Shown here piece by piece: positions 45,904 through 59,150 of a DNA stretch of 64,000 nt (within the stretch, counting starts at the first letter, position 1; every line of letters starts with the position of its first letter). Source of the DNA: Limnanthes douglasii subsp. nivea (lineage: Eukaryota; Streptophyta; Magnoliopsida; Brassicales; Limnanthaceae). The translations under genes and the position numbers were made by a program. The stretch spans positions 121,218,771-121,282,770 of the forward strand of contig JAUPFV010000001.1 of assembly GCA_036936605.1 (NCBI GenBank), in the 5' to 3' direction. The notes beneath the pieces were generated by a model that did no database searches, was not told the origin of the DNA, and saw only the letters and a list, made by a program, of their open reading frames with translations.

Positions 45904-47867
45904 CATATAATAGTTTGGAATAACAAAGAGAACTGATTTGATTAGAATCAGTCTTCCTCGAAATAATAAAGTTTTAAAGTTCCAATCTGATATTTTGCAT
46001 CTGATTTTATCAATCAGATAATTAAAGTAGCATGAATTATGTTTGGATTTCATTTGTATGCCTAAATATCTGAAAGTTACGTATCTATATTTGAATCCTA
46101 AGGTGTTTTCAAGAGAAGTTATATTAGTTCTCTTCATTTGGTTGGATGAAATGAAGTTTGTTTTATCTTTATGAACCCATTGACCATATACACTTTGATA
46201 AATGTTAAGAAATTCACACATTTGTTTGACATTATTTAGAGATCCATTAGTGAATATTATTATGTCGTCTGCAAAAGCAGGTTCATTTTACTTAATATCA
46301 TTGATCAAGTTAAAGTATCCTAAAGATTGTCCATTTACAAGTAATGAATAGTAGACATTTTCTATACCTCTTTTGATTAGATTAAGGAATTTACGGTTAA
46401 AGCCAAATGCCAGCAAGATATTGTATGTGAAATTAAATTCCAACCTATCAAAAACTTTTGACATATCTAGATTAATAATAATATTTCCTCCTCTATATTT
46501 TTTATTTAAATCATGAGTGAGTTATTAAGATATTTTATTGGATGTTTCTATGTTCTACATAAGCACTTTGTTATCCTCATATGATTTGGGAAGGAAGTTG
46601 GTAATTCTATTATTAATGAGCTTTGTATTATATTGAATATTGTGCAAAGGCTGATAGCCCAGAGATCTTGCCATGTTTTGGGTGAGGTTGAGTTGGGGAT
46701 CAAGCACATTGTAGTAGCAAATATACCTTGAAGAGTTGAAATATTGTTAAAATAGGCTATAATTACCTCTTATAGGTCATATTTAATTATTGTCGAGCAT
46801 GTTTGATAGAATTTGGAGTTGAAACCATCAACTCAAGAAACGTTGTTAGAGTTGAAACTCTTAATTGTGTTATGGATCTCCTCGATTGAAGGTTTATTGA
46901 TTAATAACTGGCTGTACTGGTCTGTAATGATCTTTGAGATAAGATCATTAAGTAAAGTTAAGTTTGATTGACTATTTGAATGATTATGTTGGTTGTTTAA
47001 TATATTTTTTAAATGATTGACAACAAATTCGCCAATTAGAGCCTAATCTTCAATCCATTTTCCATTTATTCTAATTCCATTGATTCCGTTTTCCTTCTTT
47101 TTTAACGTAATTATGAAATCAATGAGTATTTTTTATCGCCATCGTCAAGCCGGATGGAATCACTTTTTTGCTGCCAATAGATTTCTTCTCTCGCAAGAAA
47201 ATTTAAGTGACTTGACCTAGCTTTGGAGAGAGCAATTTTGTTTTCAGAATTATTTGATTCGTCAAAGGTTCTTTTAGTTATTTTAACATCTTCAGCAACC
47301 TTGGAAATACTATCAAATATATTGCCAAAAACATTTTTATTCCAGATTTTAAAGTTGCTTTTTAGTCTTCTTAATTTTGACTAGAAGATTTGTACGGGTT
47401 TATCATTCATTGGTTATTGCCAATTGATTTCTACTAATTTTAAGAAGTCTGTGCGGAGGAACCACATATTTTGCAATTTGAAGGGTAACATATTTATATT
47501 ATGAAAATTTAGTTAGATAGATATTACTTAGATTAAAGCATATCGTAAAAAAAATTTAATCTTATGTTTTATATAAGCATGAAAATACACTGAGTTTGTC
47601 TTTCGAAAGTTCATATAATAAGTATTTAATATCTTATAGTAAAATAATGAAAGTTTTATTTATTAACTTATTTATAGTTTTTATTTGTAAACAAATTAGT
47701 AATTTATTGTTTATTATATTTTTCAAAGACCATATATATATATATATGTGTGTATTTTGTTAGGTGTAGTTTTGAAATAAACCGCTATAAATTTAATTTT
47801 TTATGATTAAATGGGTATAATTAGATCTGTCGTGATATGAAAGGAAAAATCTATTGAAGGTTATATG

Positions 47868-48530
47868 TGAAGCTTGAGCCGTGACTTAGTGGTAAATACA
47901 TTTGTTGGTCCTAAAGGCCGAGAGAAGTTGTCAAGACTAATTACTTATTCAGTCTAACAAGATATGTGCTGAGCCGAAGTAAATGAGTTGGATTGTAGCA
48001 TCACAGTTGGGCTGTAGCAAAGTCTTTAATTTATTAGGTCTCTTATATTAATTGGGTCTCCTATTTTGATATATATATATATATTTATTTAATTATATTT
48101 CCTATTAATTTGGACTATCATACTAATTAGGTTTCTTTATGAGGTATCATATATTAATGGATTATGAGTTATTGCAACCATTGATTCTTGGGCTTTAATC
48201 TATAGCATCTAATGAAGAATTAGAGTTTTTTCTTAACATATAAATAGAAGAAAATATTGCTATAAAAACTTTGGTGTGGTGTGACGTTTCATGAATGTGG
48301 AGGTGTAATTATGTGAGCAGAATATCTCCGATAAGAGTGAAATAATGTTAGGTCTTTTGAGAGATACGTGATGTGAGATAGAAACACCGAAGAGAGATTT
48401 ATGTGAATCATGCCATCTTTTCTAACAAAGAGCGATTGAGTCATTTCAGATTGAGAGTATTTTTGTAACTTATTAATATATAAAATAATGTATGTTTCAC
48501 GTAGATGTATGATGTTTTCATTATATGAAC
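47868..48530 (+). repeat. 5' LTR of the Tork-like element
   Basis: Shares with the right copy words such as gtgacttagtgg/gtgacttaatgc, attgggtctc(c)tatt, 'taaatagaagaaaatattgc' versus taaatagaaaaggatactac, and gagagtatttttgtaactta/gagagtctttttgtaactta. Confidence 0.8.
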
Positions 48531-49129
48531 CGCGTTATATATTCTCTTTTGTGCTTGGTATTATTACGCTTTCTTTTATTTGTTTCTCTTTTTAAACAAA
48601 GTAATTAGATCGTTCTTATATAGGTTTTCAAATCGTATACTGGTTTTGCTTCCGAATGGTATTGGTTTCCATAACAAGTGGTACGGTGAACGTGAAGCAA
48701 CAGTAGAAGAAGTAGATTGGGGGCCGATAAGTAGGCTCGATAAGTAGATCTCGCATGGAAACCATAAAGCTCACAGAAGATGAGTTCCATGAAGTTTATC
48801 CTAGAAATATTCGATTATTTTATTGATTTCAATATTCGGACTATTGAGGTTAGGATTACCTAGTATATAAAGGATTGGCTGTTGTGATCAATGATAAATC
48901 TACACAGGTTGATGTCTATGTACTATCTAAAGCTCATAGTACTCTCACACTAAAATTGGGAGAGTAAATGCTACAAGAGTTGTCTGAAGAGCCTGTGAAG
49001 ATCGTGAGATGGAATAAGTTGGAAGCAATTTATATATAAAAAAAGTCAGTAGTGAAAATATTATATATGAGCAAAAAAACTGTACACGTTATTTATAAAT
49101 AGTAGCATAGAGATTTGAAGACACTGATA

Positions 49130-52100
49130 TGGTTACAACTAAATTTTATTCGACCTGTATGCAATTGGTGTCAAGGTAGAGAAAAAGAACCAAGAAATCA
49201 TCCTTCCAAGTTCTCTACTGAAGGATTATGAACACTTCTTGGACACCATGCTCTACAACAAAAATCCCTTACGATGACCAAATCAAGAGCGCATTGAACT
49301 CTAAAAAATCTTAAAGAAGAGCATTCTCAATAGTGACTACAAATGGCATAAACTGAGTGTGAAAGGTCATCCTGAAAAGAGAGATTCAAATAAGAGTATA
49401 TGAAACTTTTGGTCAAAATCTGAGGATGCAAGGACATACCAGTTGGAACTTTATAGAGAAGAGAAATAGCAAAAAATATCAGAAGGCCAAAGCTGAAGAT
49501 ACTGAAATGTTGTGAGTGTGTTGATGAGTTATTGACCTTTTATTCTTGCAAGTACAATGATAAATGGGTGTTAGGTTATGGTGCATTATTTCACATGACT
49601 TCCAATAAACATTTGTTTGTATATCTATGAATGCTTGATGGTGGAAAGGTCATCCTCGGGAATGCTACATCATGCAATGTCATAAGGATTGGAACGCGTC
49701 GACTCAAGTATTCTATAGAACTTGAGACAGTGATTAACTATATAAATTGTATACTCAAAGTTAAATGTAACCTTCTTTTTATTGGGATGTAAAAGAGTTT
49801 ACTCGTATGGATGAAGATGGGAAACTCAAGGTCTTGCACGGATCCCTTATTATTATAAAAGCCAATATGACAAATTGTGTGTTAGTTTTCGAGGGCTTCA
49901 TAGTGGTAAGATGTGTGTCTAGTGTGGTAAAGGATTCAACCAGGTTATGGCCTCATAAGATGAGTCATTGAAGTGAGAATAAACACAATGAACTAAGTAA
50001 ACATGACTTGTTAGATAATATCACGGTTTATAACCCGAGGTTTTGTGAAAAATATGTATTGGATAATAGTAAGAGGGTAAAATTTATACCCAATAACCAG
50101 ACATCTAATGAAGTAATTGATTATGTTTACTTAGACCTTTGGGGTTTAGCACGGGAACATGCCATCGGTTGTGTAAGGTACTTTTTTTCGCTGATTGATG
50201 ATTATTCCAGGAAAATATGGGTTATACTTTTGAAGACCAAAGATGAAGCGTTTGCTACATATGTGAACTTTGAGAATTTGGTAAAGATCCAATCCAAAAA
50301 AATAATTGATGAAACTCCAGGCTGATAATGGCTTGGAATATATGAACAATGAGTTCACTACGTAGTGTGAAAATTTTGACATGGCTAAAAATCGAACTCA
50401 TAAGTGGGAATCTTCAACATAATGGATCTTCTGAGAGAATGAATAGAACCTTGTTGGAGCGGGTTAAATGCATGCTTCATACAGCTGGAACGGGTCAAAA
50501 GTTCTAAGGAGAACTTATGGATGTGAGATAAACCTAAGTTAGAAAATTTGAGAGTGTTCACTATGATGCCTACACACATGTGAAGAAGGGTAACCTTAGG
50601 ACAAGTACACTTAAATCTTTGTTCTTCGACTATCTAGAATAATTAAAAATAATGCTTTGAACATGAACGTCAGAAAGCTTTCAAAACCAAGGACATGGTT
50701 TTCAATAAAGAGGACATGTCATTGAAAAAGACGGTGTAGACTCACCCTGGTAGTTCCAAGAAGGGATGTGATGTTGATGATGGATATAATCTACAAAATG
50801 AAGTTGGTGATGCTTTTGCCGAATAATATTTTTCGTCGAGTTCCACTTTGGGTTGTACATAGAAAGTCTAACCAGTGCATGAGTTAAATTAAATCAAGGC
50901 TATGTTGTTTGAGGGCCTTCAAATGATCATATATGAGAACTACATGAGCTTCACAATTATCATATGACGATGGATAGAGCATGAAGACCAAGCAAACAAC
51001 CGCAGAGGTATGGTATTTTGTTGATGTAATTGGTTATGATTTATCGATTGAAATGTAATGAGATGCTCTTAAATCCAAAACATATCACGATAATATCAAA
51101 AGAAGTAATAAAAAAGTGGCTCACGACCATAAAATAAGAATTGAGATCTCCCAAGAGGATAAACACCTGGATTCTTGTAAAGCACCCAAAGAATCAGAAG
51201 TTGGTTGGAAGTAAATGGATAGTCAAAAGGAAGTCAGATATTCATGGTATTGAGTTACCAAGATACAATTTTAGACTCGTAGCTAAGGGATTTATGTAAG
51301 ATGAAGGTGATGAGTTCAATGATATTTTTTTGCTTGTTGTAAAAAAACCTTAATTAGGGTCGTGGTGTTAATTGTTGCTAGATTTGATCTTGAGTTAGAT
51401 CAAATGGATGTTAATATTTCCTTACTACATGATGAATAAAAGCAATATGGTGATGTGTGTTTGTTGAAAAGAGCCCTATATGGGCTGAAACAATCATCGA
51501 TGCAGTGTAATAAAAATTTGATTCTTTTATCAGATCAATCAAATATGTTTGTAGCTGATATGATAATCATGTCTATTTTGATGGGAAAACACACATGGAG
51601 AAACAATTCGTATTTGATGTTGTATGTTGACAATCATATTAATAGTTAGAAGAGATATGAGGAATATTGAAGCGGTAAAGACTCAACTAAAATGAGAGTT
51701 TGAGATTAAAGGTATGGGAGAAGCTGAAATAATATTCGTTGTTAAGATCAAGAGGACTTGACGGCAACGTTATTTATGCTTATCAGAGTAAGAATATATA
51801 CAAAAGATCCTGAAGAACTTTACTATGTCCAAAAAACAATTGGAACTCCCGTTGGTTCTCAATTCAAACTTAACGCCACTTTAACACCAACTGAAGCATC
51901 ATATAAGAAGTAGATGTTAAAGATAGCTTATGCCAATGTTATTGGTTGCACGAGGCTTGATCTTTCCTACGCCATAAGTGTTTGAACAGATCCATATTAA
52001 ATCCGGGAGTCCGCACTGCATGCACTCAAGTGGCTCATGAGATATTTTAAGGGCTCAGTTGATATAAGGTTGTGTTATAATTAGAGGGATACACATAATA

Positions 52101-52610
52101 TAGTGGTGAGATTGTATGGAGACTCCGGTTATGCAGGCTATATTGACACAAGGAATTCTACTTCGAGTTATCTATTTACTGTTCTTGGAGGAATGGTTAG
52201 TTAGAAGTCTTGTATACATCATATCGTTGCATTTTCTTCTACAAAATTTAAGTATATACCTGATATGGAAGCCATGAAGGAAACTATTAGACTGAAGCGA
52301 TTGTTGAGGTAAACATACTAACGTAGAGCAAAATATGGTTTTTTCTGTGATAACACTAGTGTTTTTCATTCAATAAACAAATCTGTAGTTCTATAAGCAA
52401 ACAAAACATGTAGACATTAAGTTGCACTTCATATGAGACGTGGGAGAGAAGGAGAAAGTGAAGGTGGTTAAGATTGCTAGCGAGGAAAATCCTTCACATG
52501 CTAACTGATGTATTGCTAATTCAAAGCTTACATACTGCATGAGATTCGTGCAAGTCTGTGATGCATATGAGTTGGCCTCTAAAGAGTAGAATATTGGGTA
52601 CAACATATAT
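49130..52610 (+). pseudogene. Tork-like copia gag-pol relic
   Basis: The gag/pre-integrase part is recognisable from 49,800: MDEDGKLKVLHGSLIIIKAN, then LWPHKMSH. Integrase at 50,035-50,325 reads KRVKFIPNNQ, VIDYVYLDLWGLAREHAIG and YFFSLIDDYSRKIWVILLK, with the first catalytic Asp (LDLWG) kept; the ADNGLEY-like block follows after a frameshift. Reverse transcriptase at 51,390-51,650 reads QLDVNISLLHDE, VCLLKRALYGLKQSS, and LMLYVDNHI in place of YVDD. RNase H at 52,105-52,310 reads VRLYGDSGYAGYIDTRNSTS and LKRLLR. Stops and frameshifts are dense. Wording fits the Tork/TNT1 branch of copia. Confidence 0.85.
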
Positions 52611-52747
52611 TGGAGTTACCATAAGCCTAGGTGGTGAATTATTAAGTGCATGCTAACAGTAACACGTGATGTAATATTGTAGGATTATATGGGCATAGTT
52701 GGATTTTCTATGGCATGTATAGGCAAGAACGATTGAAACTCTCTCGG

Positions 52748-53395
52748 TGAATCTTAAGTTGTGACTTAATGCCACATATATTTGATGGATCCTAAGGGTT
52801 GAGATAAACTGTAAGACTAGTGACTTATTGAGTCGAAGAATATATGTATAAAGTCAAAGTGGACTGGTTCAAAGCAAGCTGATCTGAAACGAGCTCGATC
52901 GTAGCACCACTGTTAGGGAAAAGTGGAGTATTTTATTTAACAAAGCTGATATATGAATTGGGTCTCTTATTTTTTTTATTCATAAATCAATTATATTTTC
53001 TATTAATTAGTCTTCTATATTAATTATATTTATTTATGAGGTCTCATATATTAATAGGTTAATAGTTATTTCAATTTTTGATTATTAGGTTTTAATCTGG
53101 AACGTCTAATGAATAATTAGGGTTTTCCTTAAACTTATAAATAGAAAAGGATACTACTATACAATGGTTCATGTGGTGGGATTGTGGCAGTGAAATTATG
53201 TGAGCATAATAAATAACTCTATGTATTTTTAGAGATAAGTAAGGCAAGAGATAAACACTAAAGAGAGCGTTCTCTGAATTACATAATATTTTGTAACAAA
53301 AAGTGATCGACTCATTTGTGTGTGAGAGTCTTTTTGTAACTTACTTATATATAAAAGATTGTATGTTGCTCATACATGTAGGATTTCTTCACATT
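52748..53395 (+). repeat. 3' LTR of the Tork-like element
   Basis: Homologous to 47,868-48,530; starts TGAATCTTAAG (left copy TGAAGCTTGAG). The right border is approximate. Confidence 0.78.
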
Positions 53396-55199
53396 AAGAA
53401 AATCCACTAGAGAGAGAAAATATATCATATATGTTATATTTTTAATGAACATAAAACGTTTTCTAGAATATTGGGTGATGATCTAATCAATTTTAACATA
53501 TTTTAACTTTAAATCACGGATAAAACAATGGATAAAAATTCTAAATCGAGCAAGCAAATTTACTATGAGATCTTATCCCATGATTGAAGGGAAAGAAATC
53601 GATTGTTTACAAATAATTATATAAAATTAAATGTAATTGAGAATGTGATATATAATTATATAAAGCACGTCTTATAACTAAATTTTTTACTCAACGTGCA
53701 TACATTAACTATTATGAGACATTTTTTCTCTAGTTTTATCAAAAGACTAATCATAATTTTAAACAATCATTAGCTCTAATTTTTTTATTCTAACTCTATC
53801 TCAAATTCTTCATAGGGATTTAGGATGATTGAAGGAATCCGAAAAAGAGATCTTCCATAAATAATGGAGAATAACCACATGATGATATCAAGTATTCTTG
53901 CCAAACCCAGAGAAACAGAAGAAGAACAATGGAGAACAAAGCAATGTAATTTCACCCTCATGACTTTCAAAGGTAGCTCTTTATCTTGAATAATCTTCAA
54001 AGGAATAGTTATTCGTTTCTTTCAGTTAATATGTACCCAGTCCCTAGACTTTCAGAAGGATAATTGCTCTAAGATTGTTTGGTATTTGGTCTGGGTTATA
54101 GTCTTTGTTTTCTCTGTTTTCAGATAATGTTTTGAAATCCAGTCTGCAACGACGTTTTGTTCACGAAAGATGTGAACAATAGTCGTAGTTGATGTTATTA
54201 AGGCCATGAAACATCTTATTATAAGCCATAGATATCAAAGATTCTTACCCTTTACAATTGTTTCAGTTTACAGTCGGTTTCAATGTCTAGAGCATTGAAG
54301 CCTTTAGCCTTACAGATTAGAAGCGCATTAAGTAGAGCCCTAAATTCAGCCATAATAGGAGACTATTTTCCATAAGTTATGTCATAACCTGCTACTATGT
54401 TGCCTTTATGGTCCCTGATTAGACCCCCCTCAACTTGCTTCACTAGAGAAATTGCAAGCTCCGTCTGAATTAAGCTTGTATCTTAAGTTTTTAGGATAAT
54501 TCCACATGAGAGATAGAGTTATTTTAAGATTTTCAAGATGATAAACACGACCGAGATGATAGGTAATGCTAGTATCTTTATCCCGATGAATTATTTTGAA
54601 GATTTTCCCTTGCTCCATGACATATAAATATCAATGATATAGTCAATCATTGAGTTAGCGTTGATAGAGAGATCATTGTGCTTATTCTTGTTTCTGGTAG
54701 ACCAGATAATCCATGTAATAATCATTGGCAATATAGTTTTGATGTGAATGTCCTTGTTGGTTGACAAAAACTAGGTTCTTTCTTTTTAAGAATTGAATCT
54801 ATATGAAGCCAATTGTATATTATTCTCCAAACAATAATGAGCATATCTTGGGTATTATAGGTTCCAAAAAAAATTAAACATGTTGGACTTGTTCTGATTT
54901 AATCTTATAACATTCCACGTGTCTTTGGTATTGAATTTACCTGCTTGATATGGAGCCCATTTGATGGAGTCTTTGATAAAATTCAAAGAAATCTTTCTGA
55001 TTTCATCAATAGTTGTATTAGAGAAGAATCCATCCAAGGTAGCCATATTTTATTGCCCATTATCCCACAAGGTTCTAACTTCTCTAGGCTGGTACCAGGT
55101 TCTGTCTTCTCTAGGATGGTACTAGATTCTGTCTACTTATGAGTCTGGGATGATAAAAGGAGAAGGAGAGCACCAGAGTTCTAATAAAAAATCCATTCT

Positions 55200-56489
55200 C
55201 CCTTCTCCCACCTTCCAGTAGATTAATTTATCTGCCTTGTCTCTGACTTTAATTAATATGTCCCACACCTTAGAAAGTTTTCAAAGATTTTGGGCTGTTA
55301 TATGATGGTAAATATTGAAATAAATGGAAGCCATGAACCTTGCCCAAAGAGAACTTTGTTCTATGAAGTTTATCCATAACTTATAGGACAAAGATTCTTA
55401 AATATCCTAAAAATTCATGATGTTTAGCCCTCATTCATCATAGGGTTTGCATATCTTAGTCCAAGATGACAATGAGATTGTTTTGTTGCTTTCTTGGAAC
55501 CCTACAAGAACCTATTACAAAGTGTATTAATTCTCTGAATAACAGTATTTGGTATGAAAGAATTTTACATTATGTAGATAGGGATTGTGTTGAGCACATA
55601 TTGAACTAGAATAAGTCTTCCTCCAAACGAAAAGAAGATAATATCTCATTCCAATATATTTGATATAACTTTGCTAACTAAATATCTATAGTTTACAAGC
55701 CTGTTATTAGTAATGATGGCAACTCCCAACTATATCATAGACAATCTGCTATGATTGAAACCCAGGATCTGTTCCAAACTTTTGATCCTAGTAAATTTGG
55801 GTTTCTCTTTATTTGCGGCTTGCCCTGATCTCTCATGGTAATGTTTCAGGAATTTATCTATCTTACTAACAAATGAGGAAGAACCATTACATAAAACAAT
55901 GAAGTCATCTACAAAGGCTAAGTATGGTATGTGCTAATTCCCTATGTTCTTGTATCTAGCTGAATAGTATTGATTGGTTAGATTCACCATCCCCCTAATC
56001 AGATATCCTTCTGGCAATTATAAATAGGCTACGAGACAAGGGTTCTCCTTGACTAATCCCTTTGGTATATTTAAAATAACATTTCAGCTCTTTATTCACT
56101 ATAATAGAGGAGTAGATGTTGTCGGTGCTCTTGTTCATAAGATTCGGGAAAAGACTTTCAAATCCAAAAGCACATAGTATTAAGATAATCATGTGAGAAA
56201 GTTTATCAAATGCTTTAGTAATATCCACCTTTATCATTATGTTACCTCCTTTAGTCTTATAATTCAGATCACAACAGAGTTCTTGAATAATTAAGATGTT
56301 CTCGTGAATGTTTCTTTGTTGTACAAACGCTCATTCCTCTTTTAAATTATTTTATGAAGAAGAAAAACAAGCATGTTGTCGATCATTTTAGAAACAATAA
56401 TGTTGAACATTGTTGTAAGATTAATAAGCCTAAAGTCCTTACACGTCCAATAAGGTTGAAAATTGTTGTCACATTAATAAGCCTAAAGT
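55200..56489 (-). repeat. LINE tandem unit 1 (1,290 bp)
   Basis: Carries MIKVDITKAFDKLSHMIILI at 56,237 and GISQGEPLSRSLFI (RT motifs with the KAFD Asp and the QGxPLSP loop), then the FADD-region, the 'GGRLILVQYVL' block and the start of the thumb. Starts cccttctcccaccttccag on the + strand. Confidence 0.9.
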
Positions 56490-57780
56490 CCCTTCTCCTA
56501 CCTTCCAGTAGATTAATTTATCTGCATTGTCCCTGACTTTAATTAATATGTCCTACACCTTAGAAAGTTTTCAAGGATTTTGGGCTGTTATATGATCGTA
56601 AATATTGCAATAAATGGAAGCCATGAACCTTGCCCAAAGAGAACTTTGTTCTCTGAAGTTTACCCATAACTTATAGGAGAAAGATTCTTAAATGTCCTAA
56701 AGATTCATGATGTTTAGCCCTCATTCATCATAGGGTTTGCATATCTTAGTCCAAGATGACGATGAGATTGTTTTGTTGTTTTCTTGGAACCCTACAAGAA
56801 CCTATTACAAAGTGTATTAATTCTCTGAATAACAGTCTTTGGTATGAAAGAATTTTATATTATGTAGATAGGGATTGTGTTGAGCACATATTGAACTAGA
56901 ATAAGTCTTCCTCCAAAAGAAAAGAAGATAATGTCTCATTCCAATATCTTTGATATGACTTTACTGACTAAATCTTTATAGTTTACAAGCTTGTTATTAG
57001 TACTGATGGCAACTCCCAACTATATCATAGACAAATCTGCTATGATTGAAACCCAGGATCTATTCCAAACTTTTGATCCTAGTAAATTTGGATTTCTCTT
57101 TATTTACGGCTTGCCTAATCTCTCATGTTAATGTTTCAGGAATTTATCTATCTTACTAACAGATGAGGAAGAACCATTACATAAAACAATGAAGTCATCT
57201 ACAAATGCTAAGTATGGTATGTGTTAATTCCCTATGTTCTTGTATCTAGTTGAATAGTATTGATTGGTTAGATTCACCATCCAACTGATCAGATATCCTT
57301 CTGGAAATTATAAATAGGCTAGGAGACAAGGGTTCTCCTTGACTAATCCCTTTGGTAGATTTAAAATAACATTTCAACTCTTTATTCACTATAATAGAGG
57401 AGTAGATGTTGTCGGTGCTCTTGTTCATAATATTCGAGAAATGACTTTCAAATCCACAAGCACATAGTATTAAGATAATCATGTGAGAAAGTTTATCAAA
57501 TGCTTTAGTAATATCCACCTTTATCATTATGTTACCTCCTTTAGTCTTATAATTCAGATCACAACAGAGTTCTTGAATAATTAAGATGTTATCGTGAATA
57601 TTTCTTTGTTGTACAAAGGCTCATTGCTCTTTTTAAATTATTTTATGAAGAAGAAAAACAAGTATGTTGTCGATCATTTTGGAAACAATAATGTGGAACG
57701 TTGTTGTCATATTAATAAGCCTAAAGTCCTTCCACGTCCAATAATGTTGAACATTGTTGTCAGATTAATAAGCCTAAAGT
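56490..57780 (-). repeat. LINE tandem unit 2 (1,291 bp)
   Basis: Same content as unit 1, with its MIKVDITKAFDKLSH at 57,527. It differs from unit 1 at a few percent of positions, including private changes such as CACGFESHFSN. Confidence 0.9.
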
Positions 57781-59030
57781 CCCTTCTCCCACCTTCCAGT
57801 AGATTAATTTATCTGCATTGTCTCTGACTTTAATTAAAATGTCCCACACCTTAGAAAGTTTTCAAGGATTTTAGGATGTTATAAGAAGGTAAATATTGCA
57901 ATAAATGGAAGCCATGGACCTTGCCCAAAGACAACTTTTTTCTCTAAAGTTTATCCATAACTTATAGGAGAAAGATTCTTAAATGTCCTAAAGATTCATG
58001 ATGTTTAGCCCTCATTCATCATAGGGTTTGCATATCTTAGTCCAAGATGACGATGAGATTGTTTTGCTGCTTTCTTGGAACCCTACGAGAACCTATTACA
58101 AAGTGTATTAATTCTCTGAATAACAATCTTTGGTATGAAAGAATTTTACATTATGTAGATAGGGATTGTATTGAGCACATATTGAACTAGAATAAGTCTT
58201 CCTCCAAAATAAAAGAAGATAATGTCTCATTCCAATATCTTTGATATGACTTTGCTGACTAAATCTTTATAGTTTACAAGCCTGTTATTAGTACTGATGG
58301 CAACTCCCAACTATATCATAGACAATCTACTATGATTGAAACCTAGGATCTGTTCCAAACTTTTGATCCTAGTAAATTTGGGTTTCTCTTTATTTACGGC
58401 TTTCCCTCATCTCTCATGGTAATGTTTCAGGAATTTATCTATCTTACTAACAGATGAGGAAGAACCATTAAATAAAACAATGAAGTCATCTACAAAAGCT
58501 AATTATGGTATGTGCTAATTCCCTTTGTTCTTGTATCTAGTTGAATAGTCTCGATTGGTTAGATTCGCCACCCCCTGATCAGATATCCTTCTGGCAATTA
58601 TAAATAGGCTAGGAGACAAGGGTTCTCCTTGACTAATCCCTTTGGTAGATTTAAAATAACATTTCAGCTCTTTGTTCACTGTAATAGAGGAGTAGATGTA
58701 GTCGGTGCTCTTGTTTATAAGATTCGGGAAAAGACTTTCAAATCCAAAAGCACATAGTATTAAGATAATCATGTGAGAAAGTTTATCAAATGCTTTAGTA
58801 ATATCCACCTTTATCATTATGTTACCTCCTTTAATCTTATAATTCAGATCACAACAGAGTCCTTGAATAATTAAGATGTTCTCGTGAATGTTTCTTTGTT
58901 GTACAAAGGCTTATTGCTCTTTTTAAATTATTTTATGAAGAAGAAAAACAAGCATGTTGTCGATCATTTTGGAACCAATAATGTTGAACATTGTTGTCAG
59001 ATTAATAAGCCTAAAGTCCTTCCACGTCTT
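57781..59030 (-). repeat. LINE tandem unit 3
   Basis: Same content, MIKVDITKAFDKLSH at 58,817. It is the copy joined to the authentic upstream LINE sequence: at its right edge 'aaagtccttccacgtc' continues as ttaggaaaattgatatt, encoding the normal N-terminal RT residues, instead of jumping back to the start of a unit. Confidence 0.9.
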
Positions 59031-59150
59031 AGGAAAATTGATATTTGAGATTAGACAAACTCCAGTTGCATGAATTTCAGTAAGATTTGAATTACTTTTG
59101 AAGATGTCCCTTATTGTTTCACATCAATCATTTCCTATGATTAACCAGCA

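Larger units (their letters stand above)
43560..47490 (-). mobile_element. 5'-truncated LINE (L1-type), ORF2 relic
   Basis: Minus strand, from 47,490 down. It opens with the region linking endonuclease and reverse transcriptase: MWFLRTDFLKLVEINWQ, then KLRRLKSNFKIWNKNVFGNI and EIYWQQKSDSIRLDDGD. The reverse transcriptase follows: FDRLEFNFTYNILLAFGFN near 46,440 and the active-site block NEPAFADDIIIFTNGS near 46,270. At 46,221-45,905 it continues with LGFKYRYVTFRYLGIQMKSK and SDWNFKTLLFRGRLILIKSV. After the inserted LTR element it resumes at 44,704 with LWLNFIGNQTLWFNPMQ, then a zf-RVT-like stretch (KKRSFTLWRVLNNL) near 43,980. The endonuclease domain is missing, as expected for 5' truncation. 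Stops and frame changes are moderate. The 3' end is approximate. Confidence 0.8.
47868..53395 (+). mobile_element. Old Ty1/copia element (Tork-like) with both LTRs
   Basis: Direct repeats at 47,868-48,530 or slightly beyond and 52,748-53,395 bracket gag-pol relics in copia order. Near the end of the left repeat, ccataacaagtggta at about 48,670 resembles the LTR end plus primer site of Tork-type elements, so the 5' LTR may run to about 48,675. LTR divergence is large (numerous substitutions and indels), so the insertion is old. No target duplication was resolved. Confidence 0.8.
53785..59150 (-). mobile_element. Second LINE (L1-type) with triplicated RT segment
   Basis: Minus strand from about 59,150. 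The frame opens with LTEIHATGVCLISNINFPKT and WKDFRLISL, followed by AFVQQRNIHENILIIQ, the N-terminal reverse transcriptase; everything upstream, including the endonuclease, is missing. Then come three tandem copies of a 1,290-bp piece (listed separately). After the last copy the downstream part continues with KFNTKDTWNVIRLNQNKSN (54,855-55,046) and an RNase H domain with YKLNSDGACNFSSEAS at 54,430-54,500, ITYGK, and ETD near 54,280. This is the normal order for plant L1-type ORF2. Stops and frame changes show it is inactive. The 3' end is approximate. Confidence 0.85.

Noticed and set aside
53785..54000. 71-codon minus-strand frame as a host gene
   Set aside because: Located at the 3' end of the second LINE with no independent domain; likely ORF2 tail or 3' flank.
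55200..59030. Assembly artefact as the explanation for the three LINE units
   Set aside because: Units carry private substitutions and small indels at a few percent of positions, not expected from an assembly echo, though only long reads would settle it.
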